Origin: Acidimicrobiia bacterium
Lineage (GTDB): Bacteria > Actinomycetota > Acidimicrobiia > Acidimicrobiales > Bin134
DNA length: 45,423 nt
Assembly: GCA_009843865.1 (NCBI GenBank)
Contig: VYCQ01000004.1
Location: forward strand, 2,607-48,029
Direction of reading: 5' to 3'
A program made the translations under genes and the position numbers. The notes below the pieces were generated by a model that did not search any database, was not told where the DNA came from, and saw only the letters and a list, made by a program, of their open reading frames with translations. Below, in pieces: positions 26,661-35,872 of this stretch (its first letter is position 1; each line of letters starts with the position of its first letter).

Positions 26661-27884
26661 CTAACGCAATATCAACAACGACACAGCTTCATCAGCCTCA
26701 AGACCCTCGCCATCAGGCAGAACGGCGAGAGCATTCGCATTAGCCATCGCTGACATCTGATGCGACCCCTGCCCGCCTGCCGAGCTAACCAGATACTCCC
26801 CGTCCACATAACGCACCTTGACTCGAGCAAAGTGAGTTTTCCCATCGGGATGACGCGACAACTTCTCGGCTGTGCGCCCTAACGTGACTTGGCGATGCCA
26901 ACTTTCTGGGGGATGACCCATCATCTTGCGCAGCGCTGGTAGCACAAACAACTCAAACGAAACCATTGAAGACACCGGGTTACCGGGTAACCCAAACACG
27001 GGCACCCCATCAACTAGTCCAAAGGCCAACGGCTTAGCAGGTTTGATAGCTACCTGCATCCATGACATATCACCCATCTCATTGAGCACCTTCTTGACGT
27101 AATCGTAATCGCCCATGCTCACGCCGCCAGAGGTCAACACCCCATGACAGCACTCAGCACCAATGCGGATGGCATCGGCAATCTGAGACTCATCATCAGG
27201 CACGCAACCCAAATCCACTGGCTCACAGCCAGCCTCATCCAAAAGCGCTAACAACGTGTGCCGATTTGAATCGCGGATCTGGCCAGCCTTTAAAGGTTGA
27301 CACCCATCTACTAGCTCATCACCGGTGGAGAGCACACCCACACGGGGGCGTGGCCTTGCTTGTACCTCATAGACACCCAGGCTAGCCAACACTCCTAAAT
27401 GGCCTGGCGTGAGCACCTCGCCGGAGCCAAACACCACCTGACCGGCAACAATGTCTTCTCCAGCACGGCGAATATGGTTGCCCTTAGGCACCGCCTGAGC
27501 CACCTTGACCTCATCAGAATCGCCGCTAGCTTGAGTTAGCTCTACCATCACCACTGCGTCGGCACCGGGAGGAATAACCGCCCCGGTCATAACGCGTGCT
27601 GCCTGATTGGCTCCTACCACAACCGATGGCGTAGCTCCTGCGCTCACAGTGCCCACAACGGTCAAGGTAATCGGAGCCCCTACCACATCTTGAGAGCGCA
27701 CGGCAAAACCATCCATCGCCGTGTTGTCAAATGATGGTACCGGCTCAGGAGCCGTCACCGTCTCAGCAGTTAGCAGCCCACGCGCCTCAGCGATGCTCAC
27801 CGTTACCACTGGCAACACCGAGCAACCTGTGAGCACTCGATCCTGTGCTTGTGCTAGAGGAATCATCACTTGAGAACTCATCAC
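26661..27884 (-). CDS. moeA: Molybdopterin molybdenumtransferase (gephyrin-like)
   Basis: 407 residues. It inserts molybdate into adenylylated molybdopterin. Visible MoeA features: FDNTAMDGFAV, GAVIPPGADAVV, the MogA-like domain with STGDEL and LTSGGVSMGDYD, and the FGLPGNPVSS loop. The start overlaps the plsY stop; GTG 27884 and ATG 27881 are both possible and differ by one codon. In Corynebacteriales a MoeA homologue (Glp) acts in cell division with a membrane receptor. The SepX/GlpR-like gene in this cluster makes a double role possible, but nothing in this protein alone separates the two functions. Confidence 0.95.
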   Translation of the reverse strand: MMSSQVMIPLAQAQDRVLTGCSVLPVVTVSIAEARGLLTAETVTAPEPVPSFDNTAMDGFAVRSQDVVGAPITLTVVGTVSAGATPSVVVGANQAARVMTGAVIPPGADAVVMVELTQASGDSDEVKVAQAVPKGNHIRRAGEDIVAGQVVFGSGEVLTPGHLGVLASLGVYEVQARPRPRVGVLSTGDELVDGCQPLKAGQIRDSNRHTLLALLDEAGCEPVDLGCVPDDESQIADAIRIGAECCHGVLTSGGVSMGDYDYVKKVLNEMGDMSWMQVAIKPAKPLAFGLVDGVPVFGLPGNPVSSMVSFELFVLPALRKMMGHPPESWHRQVTLGRTAEKLSRHPDGKTHFARVKVRYVDGEYLVSSAGGQGSHQMSAMANANALAVLPDGEGLEADEAVSLLILR

Positions 27885-28459
27885 ATGATGGCCGGTTCGT
27901 CACGTTTCCACATGCGTGCAATGTTCTCATAGTGACGAACGACCACCACCACCGTCAGACCAATAGTCATGCCCACCTCTGATACAGGCCAGCCTTGAAC
28001 AGTCACCGCTATGGGCACAGCTATGGTGGCTAGCAACGAAGCGGCTGCTGCCCTTTTGGTCATCACCAAGCTGACACCCCAAATCCCCAACAAGACGGGG
28101 GCCACAACAGGGGTCAAAACCAGCAGGATCCCCCCATAAGTGGCCACCCCCTTGCCGCCGCCTCGAAAACGTCCCAATGGCAAGATATGACCAACCACCG
28201 CAGCAGTACCACAAACCACGCCTAAGAGATGATCACCCAATACAAGGCCCAGACCAGATGCGATTACCCCCTTACCCACATCGCCAAGCAAAACCCAGGC
28301 CGCAGGCCAACGCCCAGCCACCCGGTACGTGTTGCTAGCACCCGGATTATTAGAGCCCTGCTTGCTGGGATCTTTACCGGTATAGCCACCCACCAAAACA
28401 GCGCTTGGGAATGAACCCAACGCATAGCCAGCAACAATCAAAAGCCATTCCCAGGCCAT
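27881..28459 (-). CDS. plsY: Glycerol-3-phosphate acyltransferase PlsY
   Basis: 192 residues. This integral membrane enzyme transfers acyl groups from acyl-phosphate to glycerol-3-phosphate, the first step of phospholipid synthesis. The three conserved loops are present: GSFPSAVLVG (15-24), GSNNPGASNTYRVAG (35-49) and GHILPLGRFRGGGKGVATYGG, cited here by its GGGKG core near residue 100. Several hydrophobic segments fit the usual seven-span topology. ATG start at 28459. The stop overlaps moeA, which places a lipid gene at the head of the Moco operon. Confidence 0.95.
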   Translation of the reverse strand: MAWEWLLIVAGYALGSFPSAVLVGGYTGKDPSKQGSNNPGASNTYRVAGRWPAAWVLLGDVGKGVIASGLGLVLGDHLLGVVCGTAAVVGHILPLGRFRGGGKGVATYGGILLVLTPVVAPVLLGIWGVSLVMTKRAAAASLLATIAVPIAVTVQGWPVSEVGMTIGLTVVVVVRHYENIARMWKRDEPAIM

Positions 28460-28529
28460 CCCACAAGCGTAATAGCCAACTCAACTTGCAGCCGCAATGA
28501 ACGCAAACGTGACCAGAATTATTCTGAAA

Positions 28530-29351
28530 TTAATTCCGGAGGCGATTGCGGGCTATCTCAAAACAACCCACTGCTGTAGCGGCTGCAGCATTCAAAGAAT
28601 TGAGACGGCCAAACAGAGGGATTGCAGCCACTACATCGCATCTCTGCCGAGCTAGCCGGGATAAGCCCCTACCCTCGCTACCCACCACCAGCGCCACCGC
28701 CTCAGAGGACACGGACACCTCATAGATGGTGTTGGATGCAGCTATGTCTAAGCCCACGGTCCATACACCCAACTCAGATAAGCGAGCCAACGCATTCGGA
28801 ATCCCCCCTACCAACGCCATAGATATGTGTTCAATAGCCCCAGCAGCAGCTTTAGCAGCAGAAGGCGTAACATGAGCCGCGCGATGTCGAGCCAACACTA
28901 CGCCGGTTACGCCAGCGCATTCCGCGGTCCGCAGAGCTGCACCGACATTAACTGGGTCGGTCACGCCGTCCAATACCAAAAGAAACGGCACACCACCGCT
29001 CACATTACGCACAAGATCAGCTAGGTCATGTACAACTAGGGGCGCAGCATTAGCGATCACACCCTGAGGTGCCTCGGTAACAGCGATGTTATCAAACTTG
29101 GCTCGAGACAATTCCTTGATAGGAACCCGCAATTCGGCTGCCAAATCTAAAATTTCAGCCATGATGCCACTTGGCCGCTGGCTCGTCTTGCTGCTGCTAG
29201 CTGCTACCAGCACCTCGTGGACACGACGATTGCCAGCTAGCAACAACTCGCGCACAGCTTGACGGCCTTCCACCCGATCTCCACCCAACCCAGCCGGTCG
29301 ATGGCCGCGTCGCTCACGACGCTGGGGATTCTGGCTTGCTCGTCGTGTCAC
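28530..29351 (-). CDS. rlmB: 23S rRNA guanosine-2'-O-methyltransferase, SpoU/TrmH family
   Basis: 273 residues. A basic N-terminus (residues 1-25) precedes an L30e-like substrate-binding domain (GRQAVRELL to about 100). A SpoU methyltransferase domain follows with its three motifs: DGVTDPVNVGAALRTAE, ALVVGSEGRGLS and IPLFGRLNSLNAAAA, which form the trefoil knot that binds S-adenosylmethionine. RlmB is the usual name for this length and domain order; a tRNA target cannot be excluded. GTG start at 29351, 35 nt after the ispF stop. In many actinobacteria cysS lies between ispF and rlmB; it is absent here. Confidence 0.88.
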   Translation of the reverse strand: MTRRASQNPQRRERRGHRPAGLGGDRVEGRQAVRELLLAGNRRVHEVLVAASSSKTSQRPSGIMAEILDLAAELRVPIKELSRAKFDNIAVTEAPQGVIANAAPLVVHDLADLVRNVSGGVPFLLVLDGVTDPVNVGAALRTAECAGVTGVVLARHRAAHVTPSAAKAAAGAIEHISMALVGGIPNALARLSELGVWTVGLDIAASNTIYEVSVSSEAVALVVGSEGRGLSRLARQRCDVVAAIPLFGRLNSLNAAAATAVGCFEIARNRLRN

Positions 29352-29386
29352 AGGCCGAATTTCACAAGCATGTTCTGATTAACGGA

Positions 29387-29905
29387 CTACGAGCGTTGAC
29401 GAGTTATGAGCGCTACTGCCCAGCAAGCTAAACCTTCACACCGACCCAACGCCCCCAAACCCTCAGCCCGCTTGCCCTTCACCATTACCGGCGCACCCAC
29501 AGCCTCGCTGAGCAGTTCTTCTATTTCTTGGCGGCGCGGCGCAATACGGGGCGCTTCGGTAACCACAGTACAGTCAACGTTTACCACCACCCAGCCCTCC
29601 TGATTCAAACGAGCTATGGCTTTAGCCAGCAAGTCCATGCTGTTAGCCCCAGCCCAGGCTTCATCGGTTTCTGGAAACATGGCACCGATGTCGCCTAGCC
29701 CTGCGCAGCTCAACAATGCATCAATTACAGCATGAACCAGCGCGTCTGCGTCGCTGTGGCCCACCAACCCGGGACCGCTATCAAACCTAACACCACCCAA
29801 TATCAGCTTCTTGGTGACATCCTCACTGAAGCGATGAGTGTCGAAACCATGCCCCACACGAAAATCCTGCAACGACCCCTCAGGCATGTGCTGCTTAGCA
29901 GTCAT
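29387..29905 (-). CDS. ispF: 2-C-methyl-D-erythritol 2,4-cyclodiphosphate synthase
   Basis: 172 residues. It cyclises CDP-methylerythritol 2-phosphate in the MEP pathway. Metal-binding GHGFDTHRF (18-26) and GHSDADALVHAVIDALL (from residue 49) are intact. The CMP-binding segment is unusual: where most members have KATTTE, this protein reads KGKRAEGLG, replacing the conserved threonines. ATG start 29905 overlaps the ispD stop by 4 nt (ATGA), so the two enzymes are translationally coupled. Confidence 0.95.
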   Translation of the reverse strand: MTAKQHMPEGSLQDFRVGHGFDTHRFSEDVTKKLILGGVRFDSGPGLVGHSDADALVHAVIDALLSCAGLGDIGAMFPETDEAWAGANSMDLLAKAIARLNQEGWVVVNVDCTVVTEAPRIAPRRQEIEELLSEAVGAPVMVKGKRAEGLGALGRCEGLACWAVALITRQRS

Positions 29906-30552
29906 TTAACCAGCCCTTGTTTGAGCCAAGCTTCGGCTGCTAGCAAATCCTCGGGATAGGTGATCTTGATGTTGCAGCGGTGACCGTCCACGGTCACTAC
30001 CCGATGCCCTAAGACCTCCACCAAACTGGCATCATCAGATGCTTCACCAACACCTAAATGTGCATCCCGCAGCACCTCAGAGCGAAACGCTTGAGGGGTC
30101 TGAACCTCTAACAAATTGGCACGATCTACCATTTGGCCCCCCACATTACGGATAGTATCGGTAACCGGCACCACAGGCACCACACCAACGGCACCCGAAG
30201 CTACCTCTGCGATCACCTGTTGGTAGATCTCAACTAAAGCTAGCGGGCGGGCTGCATCATGCACGCAAACGATCTCTGCTTGGGCTGGAACTGCGGCCAA
30301 CCCCTGCCGAACCGATGCGGCCCTGCTAGTACCACCTGCCACCACCACAAACGCAACATCAGCGCTCAACCTCTCTGATACAGCTTGCACATCCAGCGCT
30401 GGCACTACCACCACCACCCCGTTGCTCACCTTGGCTGCGGTAGCCAAGCTGCGCTCCAACACCGTCTGCCCACAGATTTCGACATGCTGTTTAGCGCCAC
30501 CAAAACGGGTGCCAGCACCTGCCGCCACCAGCACTGTCCATACCAAATTCAC
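29902..30552 (-). CDS. ispD: 2-C-methyl-D-erythritol 4-phosphate cytidylyltransferase
   Basis: 216 residues. It joins CTP and methylerythritol 4-phosphate in the MEP pathway. The nucleotide-binding loop AAGAGTRFGGAKQH (11-24), VHDAARPL and a Lys-containing C-terminal DGHRCNIKITYPEDL are typical. GTG start at 30552. It is divergent from hemB, with about 100 bp between them that must hold both promoters; I could not pick out clear boxes. It feeds ispF directly and, eventually, the polyprenyl synthase at 35873. Confidence 0.95.
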   Translation of the reverse strand: MNLVWTVLVAAGAGTRFGGAKQHVEICGQTVLERSLATAAKVSNGVVVVVPALDVQAVSERLSADVAFVVVAGGTSRAASVRQGLAAVPAQAEIVCVHDAARPLALVEIYQQVIAEVASGAVGVVPVVPVTDTIRNVGGQMVDRANLLEVQTPQAFRSEVLRDAHLGVGEASDDASLVEVLGHRVVTVDGHRCNIKITYPEDLLAAEAWLKQGLVK

Positions 30553-30655
30553 AACCCTTGTTTACCCCATCAGCAGCGACCAATTGCAGCACAAGCACAA
30601 CACACACCTAGCAAGGATGCGACCCGAGCCCAACAAAGATGCAACCATAGAACAC

Positions 30656-31654
30656 ATGGCCCAGCCACATTTGCCCCTCACGGCTCGCCCTAGGCGCAAC
30701 CGACGAACCTCAGCTATCCGCAACCTAGTGCGTGAAACCGACCTAAACGCGGCTCATTTGGTATTGCCTTTGTTTGTGCATCAAAGTGCCGACGAACCCA
30801 TCTCAGCTATGCCCGGAGTACACCGCTGGAGCCGCGAGGGGCTGCTAAACGAAGTCACCCGATGCTCTAAGCTGGGCATACAAGCGGTGGTGCTCTTTGA
30901 GGCTACGGCCGACGAATTAAAGACCTCTACCGGCGACGAAGCTCACAACCCCAACGGGCTCATCCCGCAAACCGTGACCGCCATCAAATCATCACTACCC
31001 GAAACGGTGGTGATAACCGATGTGGCCCTAGACCCCTATAGCAGCGATGGCCACGACGGAATCGTAAACCCCGACGGCACCATCGCCAACGATGCCACCG
31101 TAGAAGTGCTCTGCCGTCAGGCCCTAGCTCATGCCAGCGCTGGTGCCGACATCGTCGCCCCCAGCGACATGATGGACGGCCGCGTGGGTGCTATTCGCCA
31201 AGCCCTTGACCAGCAGGGCTACAACAACGTAGGAATCTGCGCTTACACAGCCAAATATGCCTCAGCATTTTATGGCCCGTTTAGGGGAGCCTTGGATTCA
31301 GCCCCTCGCTTGGGCGACAAGAAGACCTACCAGATGGACCCAGCCAATGCCCGTGAAGCACTACGAGAGCTTGAGCTAGATATTGCCGAGGGTACCGATA
31401 TGGTGATGGTGAAGCCAGCTGGCCCCTACCTAGATGTTATACAGAGATTTGCCGATGCCTCTGTAGTACCGGTAGCCGCATACCAGGTAAGTGGCGAGTA
31501 CCTGATGATCAAGGCCGCAGCAGCATCAGGCTGGCTAGACGAACAAACCGCTATCATCGAAACCCTAACCAGTATCCAACGGGCTGGTGCCGACATCATC
31601 TTTACCTACTTTGCTGCTCAAGCAGCCACAATCTTGAATCAGCAAAACCCTTAA
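30656..31654 (+). CDS. hemB: Porphobilinogen synthase (delta-aminolevulinic acid dehydratase)
   Basis: 332 residues from ATG 30656, which matches the normal family length; ATG 30617 would add 13 residues. It condenses two 5-aminolevulinate molecules on the way to haem and cobalamin. The Schiff-base lysines are Lys200 (AYTAKYASAFYGPFR) and Lys253 (MVKPAGPYLD). The metal segment, residues 122-134 (DVALDPYSSDGHD), has Asp in place of the Cys ligands of zinc enzymes, so this is the magnesium-type class. No Shine-Dalgarno precedes either start, so a leaderless message is possible. Confidence 0.93.
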   Translation: MAQPHLPLTARPRRNRRTSAIRNLVRETDLNAAHLVLPLFVHQSADEPISAMPGVHRWSREGLLNEVTRCSKLGIQAVVLFEATADELKTSTGDEAHNPNGLIPQTVTAIKSSLPETVVITDVALDPYSSDGHDGIVNPDGTIANDATVEVLCRQALAHASAGADIVAPSDMMDGRVGAIRQALDQQGYNNVGICAYTAKYASAFYGPFRGALDSAPRLGDKKTYQMDPANAREALRELELDIAEGTDMVMVKPAGPYLDVIQRFADASVVPVAAYQVSGEYLMIKAAAASGWLDEQTAIIETLTSIQRAGADIIFTYFAAQAATILNQQNP

Positions 31655-31679
31655 ATCAGCACATCTCATCAATCAGCGT

Positions 31680-33203
31680 TTAAGACCACGAACGACGACG
31701 GAAAAAATCAGAAAAGCTGTTAACCACAGCGTGCCTAGAAGCATCCGCTTCACTAGAAGAGGTACCGGCAAACAGCGCCGTAGACATGCCCAACGCTTGA
31801 GCTGCATCCAAATGCTGCACGTTTACATCCACCAGCAAGATATTCTCATAAGAGATTGACGTGATACGCCGTAGCGCCTCATAGATGCCCGTGGCAGGCA
31901 TACACACCCCCACATCACTGCTCAGAATCCAGGTATCAATCCCGGCAATTGGAAATCGCTTCCGCAATGCCAAAGACCATGCCGAGACATCATTAGCTAC
32001 ACAAACCACCGGCAAATCTCGGCGAACCATCTCAGCCACAAAATCACGCGCCCCCGACCGCACGGTGTAGCGCGCTGTGAACTCTTCGCTTAATGCTTCA
32101 GGACTCATCTGATCTCTACCCGCCGTATCAGAATCATCATCAGAATCACCTGCGTCAAAATCCCCGATGATGCCCATCCCATCCCAGAACTCGGCAGGGG
32201 TAATGCGTCCCAACACTGCCTGACGATACAAATCCTCCAACTCCTCTTGGGCAACGTCATAGCCTCGCTGCCGCACAAACTCTCCCAAGAACTCGCTAGG
32301 GTTACATGCTGGTTGAAACAACACACCCAGCGGATTCAATGCCACAAGCTGCAAGCGCCTTCGCTGTGATTCTGACTCCGCAAAGCTAGATGTCGGAAGT
32401 AAGCCTGCTTGACTCGATGACGACTCTAGTCCGCGGCCCTCAGCTCGGCGCTCTAGCAAGTAGCCCGCAACTGCGATCAGCAAAGCTAAGCCCAGCAAAG
32501 CAAATCCTGCGTAGGCCACCCAACGCAACGTTACGGCAGTAACGCTGCGTTGTTGAGCAACCACCTCCAACTGTTCGGCTGCTTGTCCTAGCTTCAGCGC
32601 CACGCTCTGGCGAGGGCCAACCGGCAAAGCCACGCCAACCTCTACGGTCACAGCGCTCAGCAACACATTCAGATCACCCACCGGTTCGCCAAGGGGCTGG
32701 CCATCTAACCGCTTCGTAAGCTCGGGATCGGCGATGAGATCTACGCCACCCGACAGATCCACCACTCCTGTAAATCTGTAATCGGTTTTGGCAAAAGAAG
32801 TGTCGCGCTCGAAGCTGAAATCGCGAAATGCCTCATCAGAATGAAAAACCTCAGCTAACACCAGCTCTAACTGTTGCAAAGAGGCAAACTCTTTAGAAGC
32901 TGAGAACCTGACATAACCCTCACCATCGGTGCGAGGTCGTCTATAAACCCAACCCGAAGCTGAATTCTGGATGTCTTCGGTCAGCGCCAACGAAACAATC
33001 TCGGGAACCAAAGCTAAGACCTCGGGATCTAACGACATCTCCACGGTAACCACACCCGAGCCATCAGTGTTGAGATTGATGTCCACCAAGATGCCTACCT
33101 GACATGCACTCAAACCCAACATGAGCGCAAGCGCCAACGTACAGCCACGCACAAGTGGCCTCCTGATGAGCCTTCTGTGCGCCCTCTTGAGCACCGCCAA
33201 CAT
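31680..33203 (-). CDS. LppM-like lipoprotein fused through one membrane span to a degenerate HAD domain
   Basis: 507 residues. A basic signal peptide ends in a lipobox LSAC with Cys34. Residues 35-220 form an LppM-type extracytoplasmic domain (INLNTDGSGVVTVEMSLDP). A membrane segment spans 228-250. Residues 286-500 have the layout of a HAD hydrolase, but motif I is ALNPLGVLF, with Asn290 where the nucleophile Asp belongs. The motif III lysine is replaced by Met435 and motif IV reads LVDVNVQ instead of VDD. Phosphatase activity is therefore unlikely, and a sensing or scaffold role is plausible. It lies 7 bp after clpC on the same strand. ATG start at 33203. Confidence 0.8.
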   Translation of the reverse strand: MLAVLKRAHRRLIRRPLVRGCTLALALMLGLSACQVGILVDINLNTDGSGVVTVEMSLDPEVLALVPEIVSLALTEDIQNSASGWVYRRPRTDGEGYVRFSASKEFASLQQLELVLAEVFHSDEAFRDFSFERDTSFAKTDYRFTGVVDLSGGVDLIADPELTKRLDGQPLGEPVGDLNVLLSAVTVEVGVALPVGPRQSVALKLGQAAEQLEVVAQQRSVTAVTLRWVAYAGFALLGLALLIAVAGYLLERRAEGRGLESSSSQAGLLPTSSFAESESQRRRLQLVALNPLGVLFQPACNPSEFLGEFVRQRGYDVAQEELEDLYRQAVLGRITPAEFWDGMGIIGDFDAGDSDDDSDTAGRDQMSPEALSEEFTARYTVRSGARDFVAEMVRRDLPVVCVANDVSAWSLALRKRFPIAGIDTWILSSDVGVCMPATGIYEALRRITSISYENILLVDVNVQHLDAAQALGMSTALFAGTSSSEADASRHAVVNSFSDFFRRRSWS

Positions 33204-33210
33204 TTGTGGC

Positions 33211-35724
33211 CTAAGCGCCAGCTAGTTGTTCTACTGGTGGCGGTTCAAAACCTTCAGTGGCGCTAAAGCAGATCCGCTCGGCACCAGGCTCATCGGGGTC
33301 ATCTTCGGCATCCACCACCACAATTTCGCCAGCACGAAACTCCTTCCATAGCAAACGCTCAGACAACGGATCTTCCACCAAACGCTGAATGGCCCTGCGC
33401 AGCGGACGAGCCCCCAAGGTGGGGTCATAACCCCGCTGAGCTAGCAGCACCTTGGCAGACTCGGTGAGCTCCAAGCTGATGCCTTGCGCTTCAAGTTGAT
33501 CTTGCAGACGCTTGATCATCAAGTCCACAATCTGAGTGACCTCTTCACGAGTAAGTTCATGAAACACGATCACCTCATCAATGCGATTCAAGAACTCCGG
33601 GCGGAAGTGATCCTTGAGAGCCTCTGTAACCTTGGCTTTCATGCGCTCATAGGTGACGGCCTCATCAGCCTTGGTGAACCCTAGGTTAGCTTTGCGTAGA
33701 TTCTGGGTGCCTAAATTGGAGGTCATGATCAACACCGTGTTGCGGAAGTCCACCGAACGCCCCTGGCTGTCGGTTAAACGACCCTCTTCTAGAATTTGCA
33801 ACAACGTGTTAAACACATCGGGATGAGCTTTTTCAATCTCATCAAATAACACCACTGAGAACGGCTTGCGGCGCACCGCCTCAGTAAGCTGTCCGCCTTC
33901 TTCGTAACCCACATAGCCCGGCGGCGATCCCACCAACCGACTCACGGTGTGCTTTTCCATGTACTCCGACATGTCTAGCGATATAAGCGCTTGTTCATCG
34001 CCAAACAAGAACTCGGCCAAAGTCTTGGCCAGCTCCGTCTTACCTACACCCGATGGACCCAAAAAGATGAACGACCCACTGGGACGCTTGGGATCCTTCA
34101 AACCAGCGCGTGTGCGGCGAATAGCCTGCGAAACCGCCTTGATAGAGGTCTCTTGACCTATCACCCTCTTGTGCAACTCATCTTCCATGTGCAACAACTT
34201 GGCGGTTTCCTCTTCGGTAAGCTTGTAAACAGGGATGCCGGTCCAAATAGACAGAACCTCGGCCACTGCCTCCTCGTCTACCTCATCAAACAAATCCACA
34301 CCCTTGTCTTTGCTCTCGGATTCCATTTGCCCCTTACCCGCCAAGAGTTCCTTTTCTTTGTCGCGCAAACGACCCGCCTCTTCAAAATCCTGCTGCTCAA
34401 CTGCTTGTTTCTTCTGAGAAATCACCTCAGCTAACTGCTGTTCAAAATCCTTGTAGTCGCCGGGAGTATCCATACGCCTGATACGCATGTGCGAGCCAGC
34501 TTCATCAATGAGATCGATGGCCTTATCGGGCAGGTGGCGATCTGAAATGTAGCGGTCAGCCAAGTTGGCTGAGGCCACCAAAGCTTGATCGGTAATGTTC
34601 ACCCGATGATGCGACTCGTAGCGATCTCGCAAACCCTTGAGGATCTCGATGGTGTGAGCAATGGTAGGTTCATCTACCTTGACCGGCTGAAAACGCCGCT
34701 CTAGAGCGGAGTCCTTCTCAAGATGCTTGCGGTACTCATCCAAGGTGGTGGCCCCAATAGTCTGGAGCTCACCTCGTGCCAGCATGGGCTTGAGAATGGA
34801 CGCAGCGTCAATAGCCCCCTCAGCAGCCCCTGCACCCACCAATGTATGCAGCTCATCAATGAACAAGATGATGTCGCCGCGATTTTTAATTTCCTTTAAC
34901 ACCTTCTTGAGGCGCTCTTCAAAATCCCCCCGATAGCGAGAACCCGCCACCAGCGCGCCTAAATCCAATGTGTAGAGCTGCTTGTTGCGGATTGTTTCGG
35001 GCACATCATCGACGGCGATCTTTTGGGCTAGACCCTCCACAATGGCGGTTTTGCCCACACCAGGCTCGCCCACAAGCACCGGATTATTCTTGGTGCGTCG
35101 CGATAACACCTGCATCACCCGCTCGGTTTCACGTTGTCGACCAATCACAGGGTCAAGACCACCTTCGCTTGCCACACGAGTCAGGTTCCGCCCAAACTGA
35201 TCCAAAACCAAAGACCCCGAAGAACCATCTCCACTGCCACCGGGCGATGTGGTGGCCTTTTCTGGTGATCCTGAACCCTGAACTCCTCCGTAGCCCGACA
35301 AAAGCTGGATTACCTGCTGGCGCACTCGCGACAAATCAGCGCCTAGCTTAACCAACACTTGAGCAGCCACCCCCTCGCCCTCGCGAATGAGCCCCAACAA
35401 AATATGCTCAGTACCAATGTAGTTGTGACCAAGCTGAAGGGCTTCGCGCAAAGACAACTCCAACACCTTCTTGGCCCTAGGAGTAAACGGAATGTGGCCC
35501 GATGGCGACGAACCACCCTGGCCGATTATCTCTTCCACCTGGTTACGCACCGCTTCCAGTGAAATACCCAACGACTCTAACGATTTAGCAGCTACCCCTT
35601 CGCCTTCATGGATAAGCCCCAACAAAATGTGCTCAGTACCGATGTAGTTATGGTGCAGCAACCGCGCTTCTTCTTGGGCTAACACCACCACCCGGCGGGC
35701 TCTATCTGTGAATCTCTCAAACAC
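33211..35724 (-). CDS. clpC: ATP-dependent Clp protease ATP-binding subunit ClpC
   Basis: 837 residues starting at GTG 35724 ([11 protein letters not shown]), supported by GGGAG 6 nt upstream; the longer open frame upstream lacks family similarity. Two Clp_N repeats cover residues 3-140. AAA domain 1 has Walker A GEPGVGKT (219-226). A UVR-type coiled segment ([15 protein letters not shown]) lies in the middle region. AAA domain 2 has [12 protein letters not shown] and ends in a D2-small domain. The hexamer unfolds substrates for ClpP. The LppM-HAD gene follows 7 bp downstream and the polyprenyl synthase is divergent. The N-domain has the two repeats expected of ClpC rather than ClpB. Confidence 0.96.
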   Translation of the reverse strand: MFERFTDRARRVVVLAQEEARLLHHNYIGTEHILLGLIHEGEGVAAKSLESLGISLEAVRNQVEEIIGQGGSSPSGHIPFTPRAKKVLELSLREALQLGHNYIGTEHILLGLIREGEGVAAQVLVKLGADLSRVRQQVIQLLSGYGGVQGSGSPEKATTSPGGSGDGSSGSLVLDQFGRNLTRVASEGGLDPVIGRQRETERVMQVLSRRTKNNPVLVGEPGVGKTAIVEGLAQKIAVDDVPETIRNKQLYTLDLGALVAGSRYRGDFEERLKKVLKEIKNRGDIILFIDELHTLVGAGAAEGAIDAASILKPMLARGELQTIGATTLDEYRKHLEKDSALERRFQPVKVDEPTIAHTIEILKGLRDRYESHHRVNITDQALVASANLADRYISDRHLPDKAIDLIDEAGSHMRIRRMDTPGDYKDFEQQLAEVISQKKQAVEQQDFEEAGRLRDKEKELLAGKGQMESESKDKGVDLFDEVDEEAVAEVLSIWTGIPVYKLTEEETAKLLHMEDELHKRVIGQETSIKAVSQAIRRTRAGLKDPKRPSGSFIFLGPSGVGKTELAKTLAEFLFGDEQALISLDMSEYMEKHTVSRLVGSPPGYVGYEEGGQLTEAVRRKPFSVVLFDEIEKAHPDVFNTLLQILEEGRLTDSQGRSVDFRNTVLIMTSNLGTQNLRKANLGFTKADEAVTYERMKAKVTEALKDHFRPEFLNRIDEVIVFHELTREEVTQIVDLMIKRLQDQLEAQGISLELTESAKVLLAQRGYDPTLGARPLRRAIQRLVEDPLSERLLWKEFRAGEIVVVDAEDDPDEPGAERICFSATEGFEPPPVEQLAGA

Positions 35725-35730
35725 GGCAAA

Positions 35731-35735
35731 CTCCC
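35731..35735 (-). promoter_or_regulatory. Shine-Dalgarno fixing the clpC start
   Basis: GGGAG on the minus strand, 6 nt before GTG 35724, supports this start over farther upstream candidates. Confidence 0.8.
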
Positions 35736-35872
35736 GATATTTAATCCACCTGGCAGTGTAACCAATAAACCCCTTTATTTCGTCCTCAATGACCTCTCGA
35801 TGAGCTAAAAGACCCTCCAACAAACCAACCAACACTGAAGACAAATTACACTCTGAGCGATACGCTGAAGAC

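Noticed and set aside
30422-30655. Upstream extension of the hemB frame by 78 residues
   Set aside because: It overlaps the ispD start and has no similarity to HemB; normal length is reached from ATG 30656.
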